Shown here: piece by piece, positions 36,659 to 48,281 of the stretch | Numbering within the stretch: the first letter of the stretch is position 1 | Layout of the letters: the number at the start of each line of letters is the position of its first letter | Assembly (NCBI RefSeq): GCF_050436995.1 | Contig: NC_134756.1 | Span: 6,324,001 to 6,388,000, forward strand | Reading direction: 5' to 3' | Source: Anticarsia gemmatalis | Taxonomy: Eukaryota; Arthropoda; Insecta; Lepidoptera; Erebidae | DNA: 64,000 nucleotides | The notes under the pieces: generated by a model | The model's input: only the letters and a program-made list of their open reading frames with translations | Database searches by the model: none | Told to the model about the DNA's origin: nothing | Program-made: the position numbers and the translations under genes

Positions 36659-39600
36659 ATTAATATTATAACCTATATTGTGTGGGTTATTTTTTTTTTC
36701 CTTGACATTTTAATAAAACCAAAAAGACATTACCAATTTCATGTAATACGCTAGAATATTCCTTTTATACAATGAAAAGTTTAGTTCACCATATTTTTAT
36801 ATAAAACAGGTCAGGCTACCCACGCTTATTTTTGCTGGCTGACATGTCTATTATTTTAACATTTACCTTAACATTTTATTCGTCTATCCAAATTCGCTTC
36901 AGCAAATTTCTAAGAAAACAATAAAAGTCAGTATCGAAATCGACTTCTAAGAACCTACTTACCGTCTGTTAAGTTACGCACATACATTTTCTTAGATCAA
37001 AACGTGATGAAGATGTTTTATATTTGTTTAGTGAAGTCATGTTTGTGGTCCTTAGATTTCTTTGTCATCTGTTGTCTCCCCCAAGGCGTTTGACCTTTCC
37101 CTTTACTGTGTTTTTGTACTAATAGACTTTCTTTTGACTTGGGAATTAGAAAGAAATAGTCTTATTCTTAGTAGTCGTTACATAATTTATTTTTTTCTTC
37201 TGACTTGGAAAGTGGACGATAAAAATATTTGTTACAGAATAAGTACAACAAAAAATAGAATAACATTTGACGAGCCAAAGAACTACAGGTTTTTAGAGCA
37301 AAAGTGTAAAAGGCGATGATTTTATCAAACATTCATCCCACATTCTCGGTAGAATCATCGTATTCACAATCGAGTTCTTGTTTTACCCATATTACCTAAT
37401 CCACAAGCATTTCCATCTCCTTCAAACGCGACATAATCTATGGTAATGTAACTACGTTTTAAAATTTCAAACTGAGTTAACAAATTCAGTGCAAATTTTC
37501 GCTTCAACCCGACACGAGAATAGCGAAAACTTTAACCCTAAAGTGCATACGTCGTGACAAATAACACGTTCACTACATAACCGAAGCAAAATTGTTGGTC
37601 TGCGGATAGAGGGGCTACTCTCAGCAATAAACGTCACCCGTCAGGTAACTGCACCATAAATCTACCTCGTCGTCGGCTCCCTTCATGAATCACCCGACGA
37701 AATGCCAACTTTCCTACTACTTCCATTTGGAGAAAGAGTTGACATTTTTCGTGTTTAAAAGTAAAGTAGATTCAGAGGTAAGCTAGATTCTGTGGGTGGA
37801 TTATTTTGCAAGTTTTGTCTTTTACATGAACAAACAGGAACACCATACATTTTCACGTACAGGTAAGTTGACAAAAAGTAGCGAAGGCTTTATGTAAAGG
37901 GACAATACGCCACTTGTTTTGCGCGCAGTAGCCTCTGTTCCCACTTAATTTTATATTTTAACAGAATACATTTTGACGGATTACCTTCATAAATATAATT
38001 TGTAATAATGGTAAATCGAGGAAATATTATATTTTCAAAAAAATTGGCTTCAGTAGTTAAGCCCGCTGTACGAAAAAGCCTGAACATAAATTAAACGAAC
38101 ACGTCAGGCCATTTTACAACTGTCATAAAACTATAATAATCGTAATTTAGTGCAATAGCGTAAACATACAATACGAATTCACGCTATGCAATTAAAACAA
38201 GTGAATGTTAGGGTGAAAACGTCATTGAAGCCCCATGACGTTTCAATTACATTCGCAACTATCGTAGAGCAAGTGCATTTCCAAAAATATATTCAAAAAT
38301 ACGGTAAAATTATATCAAACACAGCTTAATATTTTAAAGCTAAAACACTGAATGTAACAAATGGAAGCGGTGTTAAACAAAATCCATATTGTAAAACATT
38401 TTGATGCTCTTAACTTAAAGTTGTTGCTACATTTATGAAGCAAACAACTTTGAATATTCGACAAAAACAGCAATCTTGCAAAATAAAAGGTATTCGTTCC
38501 ACTGCCACGGTTACGACATTATCCTCTCAAGCGCCCGGCCACCGTGTCACGGTTGAATGTGCTACCCCCGTCAAGCGTCCCGCCACCGTGGTACGGCAAA
38601 ACGATCTTACATTTAAAAAACGTAAAAACGAAATGCTAAAACTATGTTTATCCCTTTTAAACATATTTGACATTGAAGCTGATGAAACGAGACGACGATC
38701 TAATGCACACACTTGAATAAGTGGTTGATATAGGCCAGAGAGCACCTTAAACAACATCTGACCCAACGACATGTTCCTTTATGACCAATATTGTAAATCC
38801 TTTTTCTAACTAATTTTAAAGATTTGAGTATATTTAACAGGTGGATTTTAATGTCATTATTCATTAACTACACGATAAGACCTTTCGTCATATTATTTTT
38901 TTTGCCTAAAAATATTTTTTAGACTTTCTTCAAACACATGCCTAAAGCACACAATATTCAGATTAAACCGACTATTGTACTACCACTATCAAATATTATT
39001 TGTGGTTTATTTTTTTAATCTATAGCAAATTTTATGTAGATTTCAAATATATAAGGTATGACTAGGGTGTTAGTATTAAAATATGACGGAATCGGCGCTT
39101 AAACGCCAACCGCCAATTCAATTTCGCGCGCCATTTTTGGCCCGGACGCTTAACGGTATATTTGAATTTTGACGTTGGGCGCTCGAGAGGTTATCTTTCC
39201 ATTTTCCGTAAAGACTTACAATTAAAAATCCATCATTGTTACACCGACAACTGGCTACTCCACCTTACGCCATAAAAGCTACGGAAAAAAGCTTACGAGC
39301 TGCCGGCATTCGGGATATGTGCTATTAACATACTGCCGTCGAAGATCAGATAAGGAGGTTTGTGAAAATTTAGTGGACGGTGGGTAATTACTGGGTGGGT
39401 GATACGATCGCGACGACACGCCCTACCGCGCGCCAATCTTGTGCGTTGCTTTGCGTACGCTCGTAACCCTTCGAATGCTCCGATAGAAATCTAGCCTATG
39501 AGGGACATTTTATTGTCATCTACATTGTATGAATGGAATTCTGAATTAAAATGAAAACTCTCAGCAAAGTTCTGCTAGATTTTATCGTCGATTCTCAGCG

Positions 39601-42600
39601 GTTACTAATTTTATGTTTGGTATTTCTCAAGATTCTGAATTTAAATCGTAATTGCGAAAGACTTATATTTACTTAAATACAAGTATTTCATTTGTGTTAT
39701 TCAACCGAAATGTTGCTGTCGGCTACCGATTTCGCAATACAAAATATCTGAAAAGAATTAAGCCAAGTAATTTGCGCATATCTTACAGATGTCGTCAATC
39801 GGCGAGTGCTGTCATGATTCCACGAATTCTTGTTCCGCGACTTAATGTTTTAATTAACCCTGGTTAATCTCGACTGCCAAAAAGACGCAAATGCCTATTT
39901 TTTTTCGTTTCGGAACCAACGTCTCGGCCACTTGTTGCCACTTCCCACGCAAGCGATCTGCATACATTTGCAGGCTCTTTCATCCTCGTACTTAGCATAA
40001 AACAAGCCCGACACCAAGTCATTATGCAGTCTCGGATTTCGAAGTACGGCTGCATAAATTTACGCCATTATCAAAATATCGTGAATGAAACAAACCGAGC
40101 ATGAAACGGATTTAACCAGTTTAGGGGTCATTAACGCACGCAATGCGTATTGTGCTGTGCTTATTTGCACGTAAGCGAGGTAAGGGTTATGAGTGGATTG
40201 ACGCATTATGATTAATGTGAATATGTTATTAGCGAAAGCTTTATTATGGAATATCGTTAGTGTGTTTGTATATTAACGTGACAAAAGTATACTATACGGG
40301 TTACGGTTAATATAAACAATGTAGAGTTCTACCTGCATACTACAAAACTTTCCTGGAAGGTGTCACGTTAGATGTTTATATGCGTATACTTACTACGAAT
40401 TTATGCGAATCCTTTCATCGCGGTGGATCTAAGAGGGCTTGAAAGGTAAGATGACGGCACCCAAGACAGTGCTCTCCAAAATCCTTTGGTCGCTTGACCC
40501 ACGAGATCCGTGATTCCACCTCAAATATTTGGCACATTTCTCCACAAACGTTTAGATCAAAGAGCATTGAGCAATGACCGTCAAAAACACTCATTGTTAA
40601 CTCCCTTTGATGATCAGTACTCGACGTACCTACTCCATTATTATGAGGCCGCTCGAGGCGCCGCCGCCGTCCCTAACAATTCACTCAAATACTTAACTCG
40701 AGATAAACAGACGAAATTCGGCTTAGATATACCCACCAGCGTCTATTCTCCAAATCCAATGTTTATGAAAGAGGTTGATTTTATACCGTTACTATTATGT
40801 AGGGAATATTTCGAAATGCGTATAATTATTTCGGTGGAAGAGCATTGTTGTTAATTTTCTATTCATTTATAAAGTAACGAACACAGAATTGAACTGTATT
40901 TGAACTCATGGATATCAAATATTAATGCAAATCTAGGTTAAATAGCATAAATCAATGTGCATTTCCTACTTGTTTATTTAGCTCATCTCTATTCGATAAT
41001 ATAAATTATTGTTCATGTTTGGTCAAACAGATAATGTATGATAAAAGCATAGATTAGCGTAGCAGAGTATTTTTTGTACAAATTAATGTTTGTGAAAACA
41101 GCACAAATGTACGTCGTTTTATCAATTCTATTTTACATAGAAAATAATGTAAAACAAACCCTTTTAAAAATACCAGCAACAAGTGTAACAAAATATCACG
41201 AAGTAACAGCGTCTTTTATGGGTACCAAATTACAGTATAAATTAAGCATAAGATCCCCAATCATATCGTCATTTCGCTTACCTTCCCTTCACCCTTTACT
41301 GTCACCGTATTATTAGCCGATTCAAACGCACCTCAAGGCAATCGAACAAGTAATCATACCACCATTAGTGTAATATGCAGCCCTTAATGGTATTATCCTT
41401 TGATATCCTTTTAAGCAGTGATCGAATTTGGCTAAATCCCTATAAGACATGAATATTCATATGTGTTTAGCGCCATTAGTTAGCAACGCGTCGGTTCATA
41501 TCTTGTGATCGCGTAATTTGGACGCCGTCTCGAGTTATATTCAACCAATTTCAATGGGTTACACAATCAAATTAATGTTCCTGATAAAATTATATGATAC
41601 AGTGACCAGAAGCCAATTACCTATGTCTTAAGGCTGTCTTAGTTAAGGTTTACTTACAGGCTGGGGTTTAGTTTTAATATTTTTCAACAGAAAAAAGTAT
41701 AGTCTAATTTAGTGGGTCCATTTCCGTCTAGTTACTGTCTTTTTGACCACACCACGTTGATGATGACAATCTCCAGCTGCAGTATGGAAGCTGTGGCTAG
41801 ATCTTTACTCCAGAAAACTACCACTCTTGTGATTATCGGTTTTGTTATAAATGCGACTGATTAGGCTATTGTCGTTTCAGCCTTCTAGCCTAACTAAAAG
41901 GTATCAAGTTTAATAATAAACACATAACCTAACCCATCCAAAAAACAAAATTCACCAATCTTCTTAATCGTGAAGAGTAATGTACTTGGTATGAAGAAAT
42001 AATATGATTTACAACCCACTATATAAATCAGATTATTAACTCAAGCTACGTTTCTATATCAACCATGTTATCTCAGCCAATTTACTGGTAGCGAAATCTG
42101 AACGCCAGTAATTTTCTCGGCAATGTATAATGAGCAAAATTAAATTAGCTATTAATTACGTAGAACCGCAGAAGTATGTCAAGGAGTTAATATCAAATAT
42201 AAGTACATTATTACGAAATACAAAATATAATTTACAATAATTATTATCCAGCGTCGTCTCACGGCACACTTAGTAAATATTGAATACAGAATGAGAAAAT
42301 TGTTCGTCATTAATGTACGTATATTTCAGAGAGAATAAATGAATATTCGATATGCTGATGATAAATAACAGACAAAATAATTTGTGAGTGAAGACGATTT
42401 CGTCGCTTCTGTGTTTGCTTTGTTTTGTATCACGATTGCCAGGTGGCGACAATCCCAAAGTTTTCAATGGGGGCCGTCCTCTAATTAATTCTTGGTTGTA
42501 ATTCTCGGAGACTCTATTCATTTTAAGTCTCAAGTTCTGAGTGTACAGCCATAACTCATTAAAAATTTCAACCAGAGAAGTATTTCGCGAATGTTATTAT

Positions 42601-43219
42601 AAATTCCTCACCGTACGAGCCGCACCGCAGCTTAACTTCCACAGTTTACGTGTAACGAAATTCGTGTCATTTTATAAAATTTTGGTTGATTAAAAACTCT
42701 CGAGGCTTGATAACGAACGGTAGTACGGAATATGATTTGCGAACGCGAAACCAGAACAAACATTACTTGAATTTTTAAAATTGTTTTGCAATTTTTAAAA
42801 ATTCATTACATTTCTGACATGTTTTTGTAACTGTTTTATGGTTGCTATTCATAATTTAGATGCACAAATATGAATTGTAATCCAGCAGTGGATTAGCGCC
42901 GTTTTCAAATAAAGAGTTTTTATTCTAGCTTCAAACGTTGAATGGAAAGGCGCCCACTTTTTCAATCCATTGTCCGCAGTGCCTGGATCCGGATTACCAT
43001 TGACTGGATGCGGGCAACTTTTAGCGAATCAACTAGAAAACAATAATACCAAGGATCAACTTGATTTAATGAGAATACCTGACCTAAATCAATGATTACG
43101 ACCTAGCAAAGTCTGTTATTGTACCTTAATATTCATTTGACAGTTACTAATTACTAGATTATTTAGTCTGGTCCTTTTTCTACTCAATTATAAAATCCAA
43201 CCTCTAAAATCTAAATGAA
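36659..43219. other. Gene-free stretch, mostly AT-rich
   Basis: No supported gene. Two open frames were considered: 93 codons at 38435-38716, which spans an internal near-repeat of GCCACCGTG words, and 114 codons at 40510-40854, which has no recognisable domain and mixed composition. GC-richer blocks occur at 39090-39190 and 39390-39480. Neither shows coding periodicity that I could argue for. Confidence 0.45.
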
Positions 43220-43408
<189 letters not shown>

Positions 43409-43415
43409 GGACGTG
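43409..43415 (+). promoter_or_regulatory. Candidate downstream promoter element of the LINE
   Basis: GGACGTG fits the RGACGTG downstream motif at about +28 in several Drosophila LINE internal promoters (Jockey and I-type). Placed at +28 it predicts initiation at about 43382 in the T tract. It lies 155 bp before the ORF1 start. Confidence 0.45.
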
Positions 43416-43569
43416 GGTAGTCAGAAGGGTTGGTCACAAATAATTAGCTCCACAAAGTTTTATTTAATTTAAATAAATATCACAGTTTATTTACAAAGTT
43501 TATGTCCCCAATTATCAACTGAACACTCTACCTGCCGGTTACAATAATCTCCTGTCCTTAATCTCCACT

Positions 43570-44304
43570 GTGCACAAAATGGACACCATGCAGGCTACAC
43601 TTGATGAGATGAACATCAGCATTCATAGTAGAATGGCAGAATTTGAAGCTCAACTGCTGAAGTCTTCCCCTACAACTGTCTCCAGCTTAACAACTGACTT
43701 CACAGCATATCGTGCCTTTGTCACCCAGGCTCTGAAACTGCTACAGTCCCAAATTGACACATTGGCACGCACAGTTGATGTCATGGAAATGCAGAGGCGA
43801 AAGAAGATTTTGTTGCTTCACGGTGTGGCAGAGAGTGAGCAGAGGGTCGAGGATGTGCAGCAGACCATCACTAAATTGGTCACCAACCAGTTAGGCGTTG
43901 GTGACTTCACTCATCACTGCATCAAGCGCTGCCAACGACTTGGCAAGAAACACTCTCCTAAGCGGCCTAGACCAATTCTTGTGAAGCTGGTGGACTCTGA
44001 CGTTCGTGACAAGATCTGGTTCTCAAAAACTAAGCTGAAGGGCACAGGCATCACAGTGTCGGAGTTCCTCACGAAGACTAGGCACGACGTGTTTATGGCC
44101 GCACGGGAGAAGTTTGGTGTCGCCAAATGCTGGACTCGTGAGGGTACAGTCTTCATAAAAGGCCCGGATGACACGCGGTATCGGGTCACCTCCTTGGTAG
44201 AGCTGAGCAGGATTGGCGAACTTGTGCCAAAGTCGACCTCAGCCCCTAAGAAGCCCGAGGTACCAGTTGCTGTGAAGTCCAAACGCACAGTTGCCAAGAA
44301 ATAA
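43570..44304 (+). CDS. LINE ORF1 protein, 244 aa
   Basis: This is the nucleic-acid-binding partner protein of the retrotransposon, expected to coat element RNA as a particle and act as a chaperone. Residues about 4-75 look like a coiled coil, with heptad-like L, M and I spacing, for self-association. From about residue 77 a globular part follows with RRKKILLLHGVAE, ILVKLVDSDVRDKIW, KGTGITVSEFLT and a final KCWTREGTVFIKG block. This layout is an L1-ORF1-like RRM plus C-terminal domain, which also occurs in lepidopteran LINEs. No CCHC zinc knuckle is present. The frame is fully open. I chose the first ATG (43570, in CACAAAATGG context overlapping a second ATG at 43579). A lysine-rich C terminus (PKKPE, KSKRTVAKK) fits RNA binding. 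ORF2 starts 617 bp downstream. Confidence 0.9.
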   Translation: MHKMDTMQATLDEMNISIHSRMAEFEAQLLKSSPTTVSSLTTDFTAYRAFVTQALKLLQSQIDTLARTVDVMEMQRRKKILLLHGVAESEQRVEDVQQTITKLVTNQLGVGDFTHHCIKRCQRLGKKHSPKRPRPILVKLVDSDVRDKIWFSKTKLKGTGITVSEFLTKTRHDVFMAAREKFGVAKCWTREGTVFIKGPDDTRYRVTSLVELSRIGELVPKSTSAPKKPEVPVAVKSKRTVAKK

Positions 44305-44921
44305 TGGAAAACTCCTGCTTTTTGTAACTAGTTCAGGTACACATATATTTTTCTTAAATTTTCTTCCTAACTTCCTAATACCTTCAATTAAGCTAATATT
44401 ATTAACACAAATCTGCACTTCATGGTGTGTGACAATGACAAGACATTAAATGTCAAACGTCATCTGTCACTGCCCTTCCTTCCGTTTAACGTTTCGTTTC
44501 TCCTCTTATCTTCATTTATGTAATTATGCTATTATTTTTAAACTATTCCTAAATATTTATTTATTTCCTTTTAATTTCCTTTTTATGTAGTTTTATTTGA
44601 TTTAATATCTTTGTGCCTGAACTAGCTATTTTATCTTTTATTCATTATTATTTTAATTTTTTTTTCTCATCTTGCGTTTGTATGATTGCTACGTTTAGTT
44701 TCCACAACCGGCAGATGGAACAATGAACGTTTTGTTATACTTTTTTTTTTTTTATTTTTTTATTTAACACATAATTATTTTTGTTTTATTTATTTTATTT
44801 AGTTTTTTACAGCTATTATATTTATTATTTTACTTTAACATTTACACATTTATATTATTATTGTTGAGGTATATTTATAGTATTACGTCATATATTATTA
44901 TTATACATTCACATTGTTATT
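44305..44921 (+). other. Spacer between LINE ORF1 and ORF2
   Basis: 617 bp, very AT-rich, with T runs around 44731-44760 and no open frame of note. An inter-ORF gap this long is unusual for LINEs that reinitiate or shift frame between overlapping ORFs. ORF2 may depend on internal initiation or a separate mechanism, or part of the spacer may be inserted DNA. Confidence 0.6.
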
Positions 44922-47860
44922 ATGTCGCTACACGACGACAGTGTCGATAGTGATGATTTTTTTTCAGCTGACAGTGATTCCAGTTATGCTAGTGTTCCTT
45001 CTCTCGCTGAAACAATATCATCTCATTTCTCTGATGCTCTTAGAAATCTTAATGTTGTCCATATAAATGCCCAGAGTATTCCGGCTCATTATCCAGACAT
45101 GCTGACTAGTTTTGACTGTACAAACCTGCACGCCATATTGGTCTCTGAGTCATGGCTTAAACCATGTTTAGCATCCTCTGCATACTCCCTCCCTGGTTAT
45201 CAGCTCATTCGAAATGATCGGGCTACGGGGGGTGGGGGTGGCGTTGCCATATACTTAAAAAATAACATCCCCTATTCTATTATTAGTTCGTCATCACATA
45301 ATGATGTTGGCGAACACCTTTTTCTTGAGATTGTACTTCTCCACTCTAAAATACTGCTCGGTGTATTTTACTGCCCCTCTTCTCGCATCGATTATTTCTC
45401 ATCTTTTGAGATTCTTTTAGAAAACTTTACTCCAATGTACAGTCAAACCATAATCATGGGTGATTTTAACACTTGTCTCCTGAAAAACGATTCCCGCTCC
45501 ACCACACTCCAGTCTATAGTTCAATCCAATAACCTGTCTATCCTTCCTCTCAGTGCCACTCACCACTTTCCCAACTGCACTCCCTCCTTACTTGACCTCA
45601 TTCTTGTCTCCTCTTCAAATCGTGTCTCCAAACATGGTCAGTGTCCAGCTGATGCTTTCTCCTACCACGATTTACTTTTCCTATCCTACCGAATCCGACC
45701 ACCTAAACCCAAACCGAAAATCCTTGTGCATCGTAATTTTCGTGACATGGATGTCGTTAAGCTTTGCGAGGATGCCGGAAATGTTGATTGGAGCTCACTC
45801 TTTGAATCTAATTGCGTCGATGACAAGGTGCGTATACTGACAGTGAAATTAATCGAGCTTTACGACACTCACGCACCCTTCCGTCAAATTAAAGTGAAAC
45901 AGCTTCCGTCGCCTTGGCTTACTGACGACATCAAATCTCTGCTCCACAAAAAAGCTACAGCCAAATCGAAGTACAGATGTCGTCCCTCAGAGGCTAATAG
46001 AGAAAAATATGTAGCCATACGTAATCACTGCAGCAAGGTGTGTAGGAATGCACAACGCCGACACATTCATGAATCCGTTGAAAATGGAGATCCAGCCAAG
46101 GTCTGGACATTTCTCAAGTCGCTGGGGGTCGGCAAACCACAACACAACCCTGTCCCCAATAGTATTAATATTAACCTCCTAAACCAACACTTCTCTGCAT
46201 CATCAAAGTTAGATAATACCACGAAATGTAATACACTTAGTTATCTCTCATCTTGTTCGACTCCTGACTGTTCCCCATTTGTCTTTAGTCAATTCACTGC
46301 TTGTGATGTTAAGAGGAGCATATTGTCGATCACATCGAATGCGCAGGGTACTGATTGTGTCAGCCGTAATATGATCCTCCCTGTCCTGGATGTAATACTC
46401 CCTATCCTATGTCATATCCTTAATTTTTCCATCACTAGCGGCATCTTTCCGTCCACATGGAAGGATGCCCAGATTGTCCCTATACCAAAAAAGCGTAACC
46501 CATCTTCCTTTTCAGAATATCGTCCCATATCCATTCTCCCGTTCCTATCGAAAGTACTTGAACGCCTGGTCCATATGCAACTTAGCACCTATCTTTCCTC
46601 TAACCTACTCCTAAATCCTTTCCAATCGGGTTTCCGTCCTGGTCATAGTACAACTACGAGCCTGGTTCATATTACGGAGGACATCAGATCAGGAATGGAA
46701 GATGGCCAGCTTACGACCCTAGTATTGCTAGACTTCAGCAATGCTTTTAATTGTGTAGATTTCGATGTTCTACTGGGTATATTGTGTTCTCTTAACATAT
46801 CTCCATCGGTGGTTGACTGGTTTCGTAGTTACCTGTATGGGCGCCGGCAACGTATTAACATTGAAAACAATGTCTCTGAATGGAGTGCATTATCCGCTGG
46901 CGTACCGCAGGGCGGCGTTTTATCTCCTTTACTTTTCGCTGTTTTTATCAATACAATTTCCAATAACATAACTTCTTCCTACCACCTCTATGCAGATGAC
47001 TTACAAATTTATTATTGTGCTCCCCCGGACAGGTTGACGGAAGCTGTGGAAACAATTAATAGCGATCTGGTTCGCATTTGTGAATGGAGTAGAATGTATG
47101 GACTTGACGTCAATCCTAACAAAACTCAAGCCATTACCATCGGTAGCCCCAGGATGATCTCGAGAGTGGATTGGTCACTAGTACCCAACGTGATCTTTGA
47201 TGGCACTGCCATCCCTTTTGGTGACAAAATCAAAAACCTGGGGCTATGGTATGGTTTGATAAGACTTTGTCCTGGAGTCCTCAACTCCAGGAACTCAGCC
47301 GTAAAACATTTTCTTCGGCGGGGTCCTTGCGCAGGCTACGCAATTTTCTCCCCATCAACACTAAAATTGCGCTTGTACAATCCCTTCTCTTCCCCATTCT
47401 TGATTATGCCGATGTCAGCTATCCCGATTTAACCGAGAACCAACTTAATAAGCTTGAGCGCCTTCAAAACTTCTTTATCAGGTTCATATTTGGATTACGC
47501 AAATATGACCATGTCTCCGAGTATCGAAACAAGCTCAAGTGGTTACCTATACGTTCACGCCGGAATGCTCACATTCTCTATCTTCTGTACAATATCTTGT
47601 TTAATCCCTCGACTCCCTTCTATCTCAAACAACGTTTTGTTTTTCTACATGACACGCATTCAAGGTTTTTACGATCATCAGAAAACTTGAGACTTAAGAT
47701 GCCTGTGCACTCCAGTAAGTTTTTAGACCACTCGTTTACTGTGCAAGCTGTGCGGTTATGGAATGCGCTGCCGCTATCCATTAGGCAAGTGCAAAGCTTG
47801 CCAATTTTCAAAAATCGGGTTAAGGAGCACTATCTATCACTGCAAAACACCTTGCCTTGA
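44922..47860 (+). pseudogene. LINE ORF2 polyprotein (endonuclease and reverse transcriptase), one frameshift
   Basis: ORF2 nicks target DNA and reverse-transcribes element RNA from the nick. The endonuclease domain covers about residues 44-255: HINAQS (47-52, N49), SESW with E76, GGGGVAIYL, MGDFN with D181 and N183, and YHD with H249. The reverse transcriptase covers about 510-760: IPKKRNPSSFSEYRPIS, QSGFRPGHST, DFSNAF (D604), GVPQGGVLSPLLF (from G660) and YADD (690-693), so the catalytic aspartates are present. The first frame ends at 47432. The C-terminal thumb-like part continues from 47246 to 47860 in another frame. The break is a 5-bp tandem duplication of ATGGT (47246-47250 and 47251-47255). 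Total span is 2,939 bp, equivalent to about 977 codons without the extra 5 bp. No RNase H domain or other stop was seen. As it stands this copy should yield a truncated protein. Confidence 0.95.
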
Positions 47861-48276
47861 ATATCTCCTTCTAACTTTTTTCTTTTCCAATGACTGTCTA
47901 AACTCCTCTTGCTATCTCTGTATGAATATAAATATATATTTATATATATATATATATAATAATATATGTATTTATTTATATATTATGTCTATTTTATTTA
48001 TACAATTTCTATAAATTCTCTATTTATGTAATAATCAGTGTATGTTATTATGACCTGCCTTTATTTATGTTACTCATGTATTTAGTTTATGTTACTTGTA
48101 CACAATTCTACCCTTTTCTACATCTACACTTCTCTCTCCATCCCATGGTTGCCTGGAAGAGATTGCCTTGTGCGATAAGGCCGCCGATTGTTCATCAGTA
48201 TTTTATTTATATTTAAGGTTTCTCTATTTTTATTTAATGTATTTTTATTGTGGACAATAAAGAGTTTATATATATA
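47861..48276 (+). other. LINE 3' UTR and tail
   Basis: AT-rich 3' UTR with a TATA dinucleotide run (47930-47968) and a block GGTTGCCTGGAAGAGATTGC leading to the hairpin at 48165-48181 and AAGGCCGCC. This block is a familiar feature near the 3' ends of lepidopteran LINEs and probably serves recognition by the reverse transcriptase. It ends with AATAAAG and a short TA repeat rather than a long A tail. Confidence 0.8.
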
Positions 48277-48281
48277 GGTTT

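Noticed and set aside
38435..38772. Overlapping 93- and 81-codon frames on opposite strands
   Set aside because: Both are open over the same GC-richer block with GCCACCGTG words; neither resembles a known protein.
40510..40854. 114-codon plus-strand open frame
   Set aside because: No recognisable domain or motif, and a length reachable by chance in 64 kb of six-frame sequence. Worth a homology search but not a gene call.
43914..44297. 127-codon minus-strand open frame
   Set aside because: Antisense shadow of LINE ORF1.
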